Assembly: GCA_032718475.1 (NCBI GenBank)
Contig: JAUCBJ010002001.1
Location: forward strand, 1 to 34,711
DNA: 34,711 nt
Source of the DNA: Nemertoderma westbladi
Taxonomy: Eukaryota > Xenacoelomorpha > Nemertodermatida > Nemertodermatidae
Direction of reading: 5' to 3'
In this document: positions 24,001 through 30,700 of the stretch, one piece after another
Position numbering within the stretch: the first letter of the stretch is position 1
Layout: each line of letters begins with the position of its first letter
Program-made: the position numbers and the translations under genes
Notes under the pieces: generated by a model
Databases searched by the model: none
The model's input: only the letters and a program-made list of their open reading frames with translations
Told to the model about the DNA's origin: nothing

Positions 24001-27000
24001 CGTAGGTGTAATATCTCATTACTTTAGCTTATTCTGTAACTCAAAGCCATGTGTAGGGTGTAGGGGACTTAGCTAGATTCCCATTTATTCGTATTCAATT
24101 ATTAATGACATGCAGTGGCGGGTATTCAACCACCTTCTACTAATCATTAATAATTTATGACACATATGAATAGAATATTCCGGTGCTGAATGGCGTGACC
24201 TTACCGGTTCGCCTAACACTTACCAAACGAACATTTTACATTTTCATCACGAAATTATGAGTACCACTTTGTGTATAAACATTATCAACGACGAATTTGT
24301 ACGTAACTTATTAACATAAATTGACAGATAGCTTATTTGTCGGTATTTATGTTATCTGTGTTATCTATAAACTTCACTTTCATCCACTTAAACTTGCATA
24401 GAGTGGATGAGGGTAATATTTATCTTAATAGTTTTCGTGAGAGAACGACTTTATATCAACAGTTTTTGTATGACTATTATTCAATAAAATAAAAAAAGAA
24501 ACAGCAGTTGGCCAAAATTAAAATATTCCGCCTTCATGCTTTAAGTTTTGCACTCACATTGGCATTTAGTCAATAAAAGATTCAAAAATCGTGCAAAACT
24601 TATTTGGAAATAATTAAATACCAATTACGATGTAAAATAGCGCGCGAGCCAGATAGGGTTAAATTTAAAAAACGTTTATTATTTTGTGCCCAAAAACGAG
24701 AAATTTGATTTTGATTCGATAAAATGATATAAAAGGTTGACTTTCACAAAAAATTTTTTTTTAATAATTTGCTTAATGTTAAAATTTGATTTTCACAGTC
24801 GTTTTCTTACCCCCAGGTCGGGTTTCTATTTGCACTGACACATATGTCAAATATATTGGTACCGGTATCTATCTATACAGTATTCCGATTGAACCTATTT
24901 GGTTAATACGACTGCATCGGTTTCGGGACTAAACTTTACTTGGCTGACTGGATTCGGATTGTGTTTACACTTGTTGCGGTTCCTAAATCCTCAAATGCCA
25001 GATATGTTGAGTGAATTGTCAATGAATATGCTTTGATAAAGATGTGTCGATGCTGAATGAAAGCAAACATAGTGTATGTTGGAGAGTAACATCAATCGAT
25101 TAAAGTAATGGGCGGGGCGGGGGTGGGTGTGGGGGGATGGGGGATGGGGGATGGGGGGTGGGGGGGGGGGGCTACAATTTGTATGGTAATCTAATTCCTT
25201 CTGTTGAAACTGTAATCATTTGAAATGAATTTAAAGTTTAGAATCAGGCAGCAGTGAGTCGTGGTAAATCGATAAGCTACCATGATTTATCCTCGTCACA
25301 ATATTATAATCCCTTGTATTGGCGATGTGAATTCATTTACTGTTATCTGATTCTGATTCATGTTCTGAGCTGACTGAAATCGGACATTCGGCTTTGTGCC
25401 TTCGTGCTGGGTGATATTTCTTTTCCCATTCAAGGTTCACACAGCTGTTTCTAAAAGTTGAAAATCTTGTTTTCTAAATTCTCGTCTGCAATTCGGCCTT
25501 ACATTATTACTTTACTTATTTTAAATTAAAATCGCATTCATTTATGAATAACCCGCCATGGACATGGTCAACCCGCCCTAGCTAACTGTTTCAATAAACT
25601 CATTCATTACTTATGCGTTCCGAAGCACACAAAATTGGAAATCTCTCACTGTTTTAACCTACCATCGAGCAGCTGCTACTGTAACTGTACGTGTGTGTAG
25701 GGGTCACCCCTACATGCCCAGTACCCACCCCTAAGGGGTGGGTACTGGGTAGGCCTATATGGGGTCCAAACCAATAAACCCTAAATGATTACATTTACCC
25801 AGAATTGCTCCTAATACACTGGGCTAGGCTCTCTATATTTAGTTAGCTATAATAGTCGGATGTCATTGAGATTGGTTGGAGATTGCGTTCGACATACTGT
25901 ACATGATAAATACACCGTGTTTAGGCACAGGAACTGGTCCAGTGTTACTTTTTTTTGTATTTATATTCTGAATTGCAGTTCTTTTTATTTACTCTGTATA
26001 ACCTGTAATGTAAACTCTAGTCCTGCCGGTTGTGCATACCAAGTAAGTTAAGGGAGATTTGTTGCATATCCATTGCCTTGGGGTATATCGCTCTCACGCT
26101 TTGTGATGTTAATGTTGTCCTGGTTTGTTTGACCGTTGCATTCGATTGAGTGCAGTTGTGAATGTGTTGGGCTCCCTGAGTTCGGAAACCATTATTCCTC
26201 GTTGCACTCAGCAAGTGGTACTGCACCAATTCTGATAGCTTATGCAGAATTAAGGAGGCACTGGGCACACCTAGTAGGTGTTAGGGTGTTTCACTTCTTC
26301 AAAGATGATTAGTATTGCGTCAGATCAACACTTTTTTAATTATCTATTTTCCTTTGTATAATATACATCGTATTGTTTCGACATGGTTTATTGTGAATTT
26401 CAATCGCCGCTTGCAGTTACAGACGGCGTAAATTTCAGACACAGACTAACTGGGTGCCACCCCCCCCCCCACGCTTAGTTACAGACTAGCTGTGATATAT
26501 TATACCTCTTGACCTTAATGATGGTAGACTGGTAGGGGGGATATGAAGTCATACGAGTAAAGTCCTTACTGCGTCGGTTGAGCTCAAATATACTTTATTT
26601 AGTAAACATTAACTTACGATCTATACGCCATGTCGTGTTTATTTATACCTTGTTCCGTTTTGTTGCTAGAATCTGCAGAATGAGGACAATGCGAATTGCG
26701 ATTAGAATTGTACTAGAATATATTTGAAATTATGCGAAAATGCATTTCATATTCTAGAACAATACCTGGACATAAAAATGATAGTTCAGTTCCGTACTTA
26801 CAACTAAATGGAAGGGTGCGTCACATGGCGAAATAGAATCGGCCATTCTTACCGATTATGATTCATAAATGATTTGAAAAGATATTAATTACCTACTGTG
26901 AACTGTCTTGGTTCCCAACCAACCCAATTGAACTAATATGTTAAATTTGTAGTAAGTTATGTTACATACCAGGGGACATAATCCTGAAAGCATCTAGTCT

Positions 27001-27730
27001 GCGTTCTGTTTGGAGCTGCGGAAGGTGCCCCTAGCTACCTACCCCTCCCCCCCACCCCCCACAATGCTTTGACAGATACACCTGGTTAAAATGACAGTTT
27101 CTTTGTTTATTATGACTGTCTACAGCTACACTAAGACTAAAATCTAGAAATTCATTAGGGACGTCCTGTGATGTTCAACCATTTCGGACGCGCAGGTGCA
27201 TCAAATCTGTACCAGCTCTCCGTTTGTCTGTCATCAAACTTTGGTAGAATAAACCCCAGGGGTGTTCTTTTTAATATTTACTTCGTGATATGTTTACATT
27301 TGTAGTAATTCTGAAGCATTGCAAGGTGGCATCATGCATCGGCAACTATGTTCTACAACAGAGAGTGGTAACTTTTAAATATATTTACTATTAAAGAGCT
27401 AGAGTATGGCTTTCCGTGCAACATGCAGGTTATTAATCAAGTTAATAAATTAAGTGAATAATTTAATTCATTCAATTTCAAATCAATTAATAATATTACG
27501 TAATATAAATTGTGTTTGTAAAAATTATTTTATTTTCTATATTACAGGTGAGTGAGGCCGACCTGTTTGATACCGTCTACATTAGTTCTAAAGCAATACA
27601 TTCAGTTGAAGAGCAGCTGGACTGGCACCAACTACATAGTCTACAATGTCTCACTGACGACTATTTACGTAACAGTAGCTCACAGTCGGCGTGGTCATCT
27701 GGGGCCAAACTTCTTGAAGCTCTCAGGAGG
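2983..27730 (+). CDS. Delta-type (GRID-like) ionotropic glutamate receptor, exons 1-8 of a longer gene
   Basis: Eight GT-AG exons (2983-3046, 10221-10397, 16125-16265, 16744-16866, 17027-17177, 20217-20394, 21081-21254, 27548-27730) join with matching phases 1,1,1,1,2,0,0 into 397 codons without a stop. Residues 1-15 look like a signal peptide. The rest is the ATD clamshell fold of ionotropic glutamate receptors. The best family matches are REAC before the first strand, SSAIQSLSQSLHIPHL at 101-116 (delta receptors have a near-identical QSL..(M)HIPHL), and DLFDTVYI...LHSLQC...LLEALRR near the end, matching the (Y)LYDSV...MASL.C...MLETIKK region of GRID1/2. In vertebrates the delta ATD binds cerebellins at synapses. 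The segment between the VVLVHR strand and DLFDTV seems about 15 residues shorter than in vertebrates and lacks its cysteines. Membership of the AMPA/kainate/delta clade is firm; delta rather than another branch is likely. The LBD and pore lie off-window. Confidence 0.85.
3392..4303 (-). CDS. NUDT22: NUDT22-like UDP-sugar Nudix hydrolase, single exon
   Basis: The intact 303-codon frame equals the length of human NUDT22. Family signatures occur in order: KFRLFDF (66-72), the LGLTSYRDFLGTNWSS-like block YTDYKTFQGTNISS (87-100), DPQAYISDAIGV (115-126), VPGGHMEPDE (155-164), and SGGPEAFES...VFV (249-263). The Nudix box is split by an insertion between its glycine part (GGH, E161) and its REARDEV helix at 197-203, as in NUDT22. 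The human enzyme hydrolyses UDP-glucose and UDP-galactose to UMP and the sugar 1-phosphate with Mg2+; the same activity is inferred here. The start at 4303 gives the family length. The gene lies entirely in intron 1 of the receptor gene, on the opposite strand, and has no introns, so it may be an old retrocopy that remains functional. T-rich matches to a reverse poly(A) signal occur at 3169-3188. Confidence 0.92.
   Translation of the reverse strand: MAQRELQCLDDAMNYFAFEKPLKPSDVSADLNSCYNMKYYPELHTLINEEWSKRIAVLPTLYNGSKFRLFDFVYDQTTNKLHIKAGYTDYKTFQGTNISSVSAMLRERGSNDYSDPQAYISDAIGVSIAIVTRDDDVVLLERSEKVGEEPGMISVPGGHMEPDEMEDKLSKAFTSQGSSEKLKSSIFVEELFESVMREARDEVNVPMETLKPALLLGVSRNAVLGGRPSFDFATECGLTSDEIRCRFQSGGPEAFESQNIVFVKKDNFCNLSESTVGPYWKTMSSGTKAIASMYKAHLNALNR
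4606..4669. repeat. Perfect 14-bp inverted repeat
   Basis: TACCGGTACTACGG at 4606-4619 is repeated inverted as CCGTAGTACCGGTA at 4656-4669, with a 36-bp loop. It lies 300 bp upstream of the NUDT22 start codon and 60 bp outside the foldback element. It may be part of another small element or a structure in the NUDT22 5' flank. Confidence 0.7.
4992..5269 (+). repeat. Left foldback sub-array, 49-bp units
   Basis: Five to six degenerate units carry CTGGGACTTCGAGCAGCACG, then GTGAACAACTA and GCTGACTGGTTAACTAGT. Units contain the small palindromes CACGTG, GTTAAC and ACTAGT. A short minus-strand open frame here (5087-5278) is a repeat by-product. Confidence 0.8.
5485..5930 (-). repeat. Right foldback sub-array, 49-bp units inverted
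   Basis: About nine units of the same 49-bp repeat in reverse orientation, reading CCAGACTAGTTAACCAGTCA and TTGTTCACGTGCTG. The units are more uniform than in the left array, which suggests more recent expansion or homogenisation on this side. Confidence 0.85.
6230..6600 (+). repeat. Tail of a dispersed repeat with two 150-bp-spaced copies
   Basis: GCCCCCTAGCGGCAGA (6275-6290) and GCCCCCTAGTGGCAGA (6425-6440) lie exactly 150 bp apart. Each is followed by similar text ending in a CCAAATTTCAG or CCAAGTTTGGTTCCATTTCA block. The segment finishes in a GACAACGACAACGACGGACG tail. Blocks of this kind are common in 3' parts of dispersed SINE/LINE families in marine invertebrates. I cannot name the family. 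Confidence 0.5.
7209..7242. repeat. Dispersed 13-bp motif, copy 2
   Basis: AAATACACTAAAA is followed by a T-run and GTGAC, as in copy 1, where the T-run and GTGACG also follow. The hairpin of the other copies is degraded here. Confidence 0.4.
8127..8146. repeat. Poly-G tract (20 G)
   Basis: An uninterrupted run of 20 G, complementary in type to the poly-C tract near motif copy 1. It lies about 115 bp before motif copy 3. Confidence 0.9.
8263..8300. repeat. Dispersed 13-bp motif with hairpin, copy 3
   Basis: AAATACACTAAAA is followed by CGTGTTTTTACACACG, which can form a short stem. The order of elements is as in copy 1, but the stem sequence differs, so the pairing rather than the sequence is shared. 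Confidence 0.45.
8637..8897 (-). pseudogene. 3' end of a non-LTR retrotransposon reverse-transcriptase ORF (5'-truncated)
   Basis: The minus-strand frame encodes about 86 residues between stops and ends the element's ORF2. It carries SYLRN, YNPTRELRSSD, then RSFSVSAPTIWNALPDDI and FKANLKTYLY. The string R(A/S)FS(V)xAPxxWNxLPxxIR...FKxxLKTYLF is the classic C-terminal block after the reverse transcriptase of CR1/L2/Jockey-type LINEs. No RT catalytic motifs or endonuclease are present, and the frame is closed upstream at 8898, so this is a dead, 5'-truncated copy. It lies antisense in intron 1. Its T-rich plus-strand context below 8637 does not give a clear poly(A) tail. Confidence 0.85.
9032..9039. 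repeat. hAT target-site duplication, left
   Basis: GCCCATAT directly precedes the CAGGCCC terminus. Confidence 0.9.
9040..10132. mobile_element. Non-autonomous hAT-like transposon, 1093 bp
   Basis: The left end CAGGCCCGTATCGTG and the complement of the right end, CAGGCCCGTATGGTG, match at 14 of 15 positions. They begin with the CAG typical of hAT termini. The element is flanked by a perfect 8-bp duplication, GCCCATAT, at 9032-9039 and 10133-10140, the hAT target-duplication length. Both ends are G/C-run rich, with paired TGCCCCCCCAGA motifs inside each end. The interior is AT-rich with GATACACA repeats and has no transposase frame. It sits 80 bp upstream of the exon 2 acceptor. The intact duplication and near-identical ends suggest fairly recent insertion. 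Confidence 0.9.
10133..10140. repeat. hAT target-site duplication, right
   Basis: GCCCATAT directly follows the GGGCCTG terminus and is identical to the left copy. Confidence 0.9.
10221..10397 (+). CDS. GRID-like exon 2 (ATD start)
   Basis: The acceptor is TATATTCTAG and the exon opens in phase 1, joining exon 1 as Gly. It encodes residues 22-80, including DAKFIWERAIRDVND, equivalent to the first ATD helix, and NNNVFRALRE, equivalent to the NPFQAVQEAC block of delta receptors. The donor is GAAG|GTTAGT at 10398. The split G|CT codon makes Ala, restoring REAC with exon 3. The last 40 nt (10358-10397) are the parent of the intron 2 minisatellite. Reading through the donor hits TAG at once. Confidence 0.9.
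10358..15828 (+). repeat. Minisatellite 1: about 110 copies of the exon 2/intron 2 junction, 49-bp unit
   Basis: The unit is AAGGACACAAACAACAATGT, GTTCCGAGCACTACGTGAAG, then GTTGGTCAG: 40 nt like the exon end plus 9 nt of intron. The first copy is the real exon end. It differs from the array consensus by AAT/AAC and CTT/CTA, both synonymous in the receptor frame. Units vary by insertions (for example a 4-bp CTAC, giving ACTACCTACGTG). Higher-order copies exist: 10546-11270 closely matches 13715-14530, and a roughly 248-bp block repeats near 12164, 12412 and 12659. Because 49 is not a multiple of 3, open frames of 60-218 codons shift from unit to unit and are not genes. The array ends abruptly at GTTGGTCA; about 300 bp of ordinary intron follows. 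Confidence 0.97.
16125..16265 (+). CDS. GRID-like exon 3
   Basis: The acceptor is TTTTTCGCAG and the donor CCAG|GTAAGT is the strongest in the gene. It encodes residues 81-127 with split codons at both ends (phase 1 to 1). Key blocks are ACKC, the hydrophobic strand AAIIISTASC, and SSAIQSLSQSLHIPHL, the most diagnostic delta-receptor motif in the window. Cysteines at 82, 84, 98 and 123 lie here; one near REAC is expected to pair with Cys370 as in the family's conserved ATD disulfide. Confidence 0.92.
16266..16743. other. Intron 3
   Basis: Ordinary AT-rich intron with a T-run before the acceptor CTATAG. No repeats or open frames of note, unlike introns 2, 5, 7 and 8. Confidence 0.7.
16744..16866 (+). 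CDS. GRID-like exon 4
   Basis: It encodes residues 128-168, phase 1 to 1. The block EWQLVDLGVAEVVKHLKMRR followed by IVVLYE corresponds to the helix and strand of delta receptors with LRLVTEL.WQKFVMFYD. The acceptor is TTCTATAG and the donor is GCAG|GTAGGT. Confidence 0.9.
17027..17177 (+). CDS. GRID-like exon 5
   Basis: It encodes residues 169-218 plus two bases of codon 219, phase 1 to 2. It includes DIHHDILLKERIEGN, matching the YDIRGLQ.FLD helix region. The acceptor is TTTTTTTATCAG and the donor is CAGA|GTGAGT. The next in-frame codon after the donor would be TGA, which supports the exon end. Confidence 0.85.
17278..18898. repeat. Minisatellite 2: GC-rich 31-bp unit, about 52 copies
   Basis: The unit is CCCCGGCTTTCAGACCCGGC followed by CCCGACTCCAA. 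A recurrent longer variant adds a 9-bp ACGAGTCCA. The array starts 100 bp after the intron 5 donor. It is stop-free in the + frames because of its composition, giving a spurious frame of 553 codons (17259-18920) in which three units encode 31 residues. The minus strand carries GGGG, GGG and GGGG runs in every unit, so it could form G-quadruplexes; the + strand is C-rich. Confidence 0.97.
19171..19216 (+). repeat. Direct repeat, copy 1
   Basis: AAGGAGCAGGTTACAGTGGC followed by TTATTTTAACCAAAACAATA. A second copy lies at 20029-20072 at roughly 90% identity. Both are followed within 100 bp by a TGCGT(T)CGAATTT-like stretch, so they may be ends of one degraded element or two copies of a dispersed repeat. 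Confidence 0.6.
20029..20072 (+). repeat. Direct repeat, copy 2
   Basis: AAGGAGCAGGATACAGTGGC followed by TATTTTAACTAAAACAATAA; same orientation as the copy at 19171-19216. Confidence 0.6.
20217..20394 (+). CDS. GRID-like exon 6
   Basis: It encodes residues 219-278, phase 2 to 0. It includes PSLLQELRDRGDRDFVLLCQ, the equivalent of the RYRDTLRRAILLLSP helix-strand of delta receptors. The first half (220-249) is rich in charged and polar residues and poorly conserved. The acceptor is CCTTAG and the donor is GAG|GTAGGG. Confidence 0.88.
20395..21080. other. Intron 6
   Basis: 686 bp with no recognised repeat, RNA gene or open frame. It ends in the acceptor TCTGTTACAG. Confidence 0.7.
21081..21254 (+). 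CDS. GRID-like exon 7
   Basis: It encodes residues 279-336 in phase 0 to 0. It carries DLDMLAVQYSWIIGSYNL, equivalent to the strand (HW.(I/V)(I/V)NEE) of delta receptors, and FATVVLVHRN, equivalent to R(L/M)T(I/V)(I/V)RQ. The donor is AAA|GTGAGT. The part that would correspond to the cysteine-bearing loop of vertebrate delta receptors is short here and has no cysteine. Confidence 0.88.
21271..21403 (+). mobile_element. tRNA-derived SINE head
   Basis: AAGCTCAGTTGTTTGAGCGC (A-box-like, with D-stem GCTC/GAGC) and GGTTCGAGCCC (B box, 21325-21335) are spaced as in a tRNA-related Pol III promoter. The arms do not fold into a complete standard cloverleaf, so this is a SINE head rather than a functional tRNA. 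The body continues through CATCCACTGCGGTCGATAAA and ends in ATAGGA-containing text that runs directly into minisatellite 3. It begins 16 bp after the intron 7 donor. Confidence 0.75.
21404..23791. repeat. Minisatellite 3: 36-bp hairpin unit, about 66 copies
   Basis: The unit is ATAGGAGTAGCGCCCACCCC followed by TACCCTCGGGTAGTAG. Common variants are CACA/CCCA, CATC/CACC and CTC/TTC in the hairpin. As 36 is 12 codons, frames stay open on both strands: 568 codons on + (12-residue VVDRSSAHPYPR) and 610 on - (VGVGATPIYYPR). These are by-products: there is no conserved start, family match or codon bias independent of the repeat. Each unit holds CTACC-NNCG-GGTAG, a small perfect hairpin. The array sits in intron 7, directly downstream of the SINE head. 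Confidence 0.97.
25110..25171 (+). repeat. G-rich low-complexity tract
   Basis: About 62 bp composed almost entirely of G with scattered A, T and C, in a GGGGGAT-type repeat ending in a run of 12 G. It has strong G-quadruplex potential on the sense strand. Confidence 0.85.
25697..25749. repeat. Two adjacent perfect hairpins
   Basis: The first is GTAGGGGT-C-ACCCCTAC (25697-25713). The second has 16-bp perfect arms, CCCAGTACCCACCCCT and its complement, with a single A between them (25717-25749). They are three bases apart and share the ACCCCT/AGGGGT core. Confidence 0.9.
27548..27730 (+). CDS. GRID-like exon 8 (ATD C-terminal part)
   Basis: It encodes residues 337-397, phase 0 to 0. It includes DLFDTVYISSKAIHSVEEQL, DWHQLHSLQCL and SAWSSGAKLLEALRR. 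These match in order the YDSVLLLANAFH, WHSMASL.C and PW.GG..MLETIKK segments of delta receptors, so Cys370 is the expected conserved disulfide partner. The acceptor is ATATTACAG; the exon itself begins GTGAGTGAG, which looks like a donor but is coding. The donor is AGG|GTTAGT at 27731, also the first base of minisatellite 4. Confidence 0.9.
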
Positions 27731-30700
27731 GTTAGTGGTAGGGTTTGGGTGTGGGTTAGTAGTTAGTGATAGGGTTAGGGTGTGGGTTAGTAGTTAGTGA
27801 TAGGGTTAGGGTGTGGGTTAGTAGTTAGTGGTAGGGTTTGGGTGTGGGTTAGTAGTTAGTGATAGGGTTAGGGTTTGGGTTAGTAGTTAGTGATAGGGTT
27901 AGGGTGTGGGTTAGTAGTTAGTGATAGGGTTAGGGTGTGGGTTAGTAGTTAGTGATAGGGTTAGGGTGTGGGTTAGTAGTTTGTGATAGGGTTAGGGTTA
28001 GGGTGTGGGTTAGTAGTTAGTGATAGGGTTAGGGTGTGGGTTAGTAGTTAGTGATAGGGTTAGGGTGTGGGTTAGTAGTTAGTGATAGGGTTAGGGTGTG
28101 GATTAGTAGTTAGTGATAGGGTTAGGGTGTGGGTTAGTAGTTAGTGATAGGGTTAGGGTATGGGTTAGTAGTTAGTGATAGGGTTAGGGTGTGGGTTAGT
28201 AGTTAGTGATAGGGTTAGGGTGTGGGTTAGTAGTTAGTGATAGGGTTAGGGTGTGGGTTAGTAGTTAGTGATAGGGTTAGGGTTAGGGTGTGGGTTAGTA
28301 GTTAGTGATAGGGTTAGGGTGTGGGTTAGTAGTTAGTGATAGGGTTAGGGTGTGGGTTAGTAGTTAGTGATAGGGTTAGGGTGTGGGTTAGTAGTTAATG
28401 ATAGGGTTAGGGTGTGGGTGTGGGTTAGTAGTTAGTGATAGGGTTAGGGTGTGGGTTAGTAGTTAGTGATAGGGTTAGGGTGTGGGTTAGTAGTTAGTGA
28501 TAGGGTTAGGGTGTGGGTTAGTAGTTAGTGATCGGGTTAGGGTGTGGGTTAGTAGTTAGTGATAGGGTTAGGGTGTGGGTTAGTAGTTAGTGGTAGGGTT
28601 TGGGTGTGGGTTAGTAGTTAGTGATAGGGTTAGGGTGTGGGTTAGTAGTTAGTGATAGGGTTAGGGTGTGGGTTAGTAGTTAGTGATAGGGTTAGGGTGT
28701 GGGTTAGTAGTTAGTGATAGGGTTAGGGTGTGGGTTAGTAGTTAGTGATAGGGTTTGGGTGTGGGTTAGTAGTTAGTGATAGGGTTAGGGTGTGGGTTAG
28801 TAGTTAGTGATAGGGTTAGGGTGTGGGTTAGTAGTTAGTGATAGGGTTAGGGTGTGGGTTAGTAGTTAGTGATAGGGTTAGGGTGTGGGTTAGTAGTTAG
28901 TGATAGGGTTAGGGTGTGGGTTAGTAGTTAGTGATAGGGTTAGGGTGTGGGTTAGTAGTTAGTGATAGGGTTAGGGTGTGGGTTAGTAGTTAGTGATAGG
29001 GTTAGGGTGTGGGTTAGTAGTTAGTGATAGGGTTAGGGTTAGGGTGTGGGTTAGTAGTTAGTGATGGGTTAGGGTGTGGGTTAGTAGTTAGTGATAGGGT
29101 TAGGGTGTGGGTTAGTAGTTAGTGATAGGGTTAGTGTTAGTGGTAGGGTTTGGGTGTGGGTTAGTAGTTAGTGGTAGGGTTTGGGTGTGGGTTAGTAGTT
29201 AGTGATAGGGTTAGGGTGTGGGTTAGTAGTTAGTGATAGGGTTAGGGTGTGGGTGTGGGTGTGGGTTAGTAGTTAGTGATAGGGTTAGGGTGTGGGTTAG
29301 TAGTTAGTGACAGGGTTAGGGTGTGGGTTAGTAGTTAGTGATAGGGTTTGGGTGTGGGTTAGTAGTTAGTGATAGGGTTAGGGTGTGGGTTAGTAGTTAG
29401 TGATAGGGTTAGGGTGTGGGTTAGTAGTTAGTGATAGGGTTAGGGTGTGGGTTAGTAGTTAGTGATAGGGTTAGGGTGTGGGTTAGTAGTTAGTGATAGG
29501 GTTAGGGTGTGGGTTAGTAGTTAGTGATAGGGTTAGGGTGTGGATTAGTAGTTAGTAATAGGGTTAGGGTGTGGGTTAGTAGTTAGTGATAGGGTTAGGG
29601 TGTGGGTTAGTAGTTAGTGATAGGGTTAGGGTGTGGGTTAGTAGTTAGTGATAGGGTTAGGGTGTGGGTTAGTAGTTAGTGATAGGGTTAGGGTGTGGGT
29701 TAGTAGTTAGTGATAGGGTTAGGGTGTGGGTTAGTAGTTAGTGATAGGGTTAGGGTGTGGGTTAGTAGTTAGTGATAGGGTTAGGGTGTGGGTTAGTAGT
29801 TAGTGATAGGGTTAGGGTTAGGGTGTGGGTTAGTAGTTAGTGAATAGGGTTAGGGTGTGGGTTAGTAGTTAGTGATAGGGTTAGGGTGTGGGTTAGTAGT
29901 TAGTGATAGGGTTAGGGTGTGGGTTAGTAGTTAGTGGTAGGGTTTGGGTGTGGGTTAGTAGTTAGTGATAGGGTTAGGGTGTGGGTTAGTAGTTAGTGAT
30001 AGGGTTAGGGTGTGGGTTAGTAGTTAGTGATAGGGTTAGGGTGTGGGTTAGTAGTTAGTGATAGGGTTAGGGTGTGGGTTAGTAGTTAGTGATAGGGTTT
30101 GGGTGTGGGTTAGTAGTTAGTGATAGGGTTAGGGTGTGGGTTAGTAGTTAGTGATAGGGTTAGGGTGTGGGTTAGTAGTTAGTGATAGGGTTAGGGTGTG
30201 GGTTAGTAGTTAGTGATAGGGTTAGGGTGTGGGTTAGTAGTTAGTGATAGGGTTAGGGTGTGGGTTAGTAGTTAGTGATAGGGTTAGGGTGTGGGTTAGT
30301 AGTTAGTGATAGGGTTAGGGTGTGGGTTAGTAGTTAGTGATAGGGTTAGGGTGTGGGTTAGTAGTTAGTGATAGGGTTAGGGTGTGGGTTAGTAGTTAGT
30401 GATAGGGTTAGGGTGTGGGTTAGTAGTTAGTGATAGGGTTAGGGTGTGGGTTAGTAGTTAGTGATAGGGTTAGGGTGTGGGTTAGTACTTAGTGATAGGG
30501 TTAGGCTGTGGGTTAGTAGTTAGTGATAGGGTTAGGGTGTGGGTTAGTAGTTAGTGATAGGGTTAGGGTGTGGGTTAGTAGTTAGTGATAGGGTTAGGGT
30601 GTGGGTTAGTAGTTAGTGATAGGGTTAGGGTGTGGGTTAGTAGTTAGTGATAGGGTTAGGGTGTGGGTTAGTAGTTAGTGATAGGTTTAGGGTGTGGGTT

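Larger units (their letters stand above)
23792..27547. other. Rest of intron 7
   Basis: AT-rich sequence without a supported exon. Short frames at 25860-26051 (+) and 26017-26268 (-) show no family motifs. It contains the G-rich tract at 25110, the twin hairpins at 25697 and short C-runs near 26460 and 27045. An extra small exon cannot be excluded, but exons 7 and 8 already join in phase 0. Confidence 0.5.

Noticed and set aside
26017-26268. 83-codon minus-strand frame as a gene
   Set aside because: No recognisable motif, domain or splice context is seen; length is within chance expectation.
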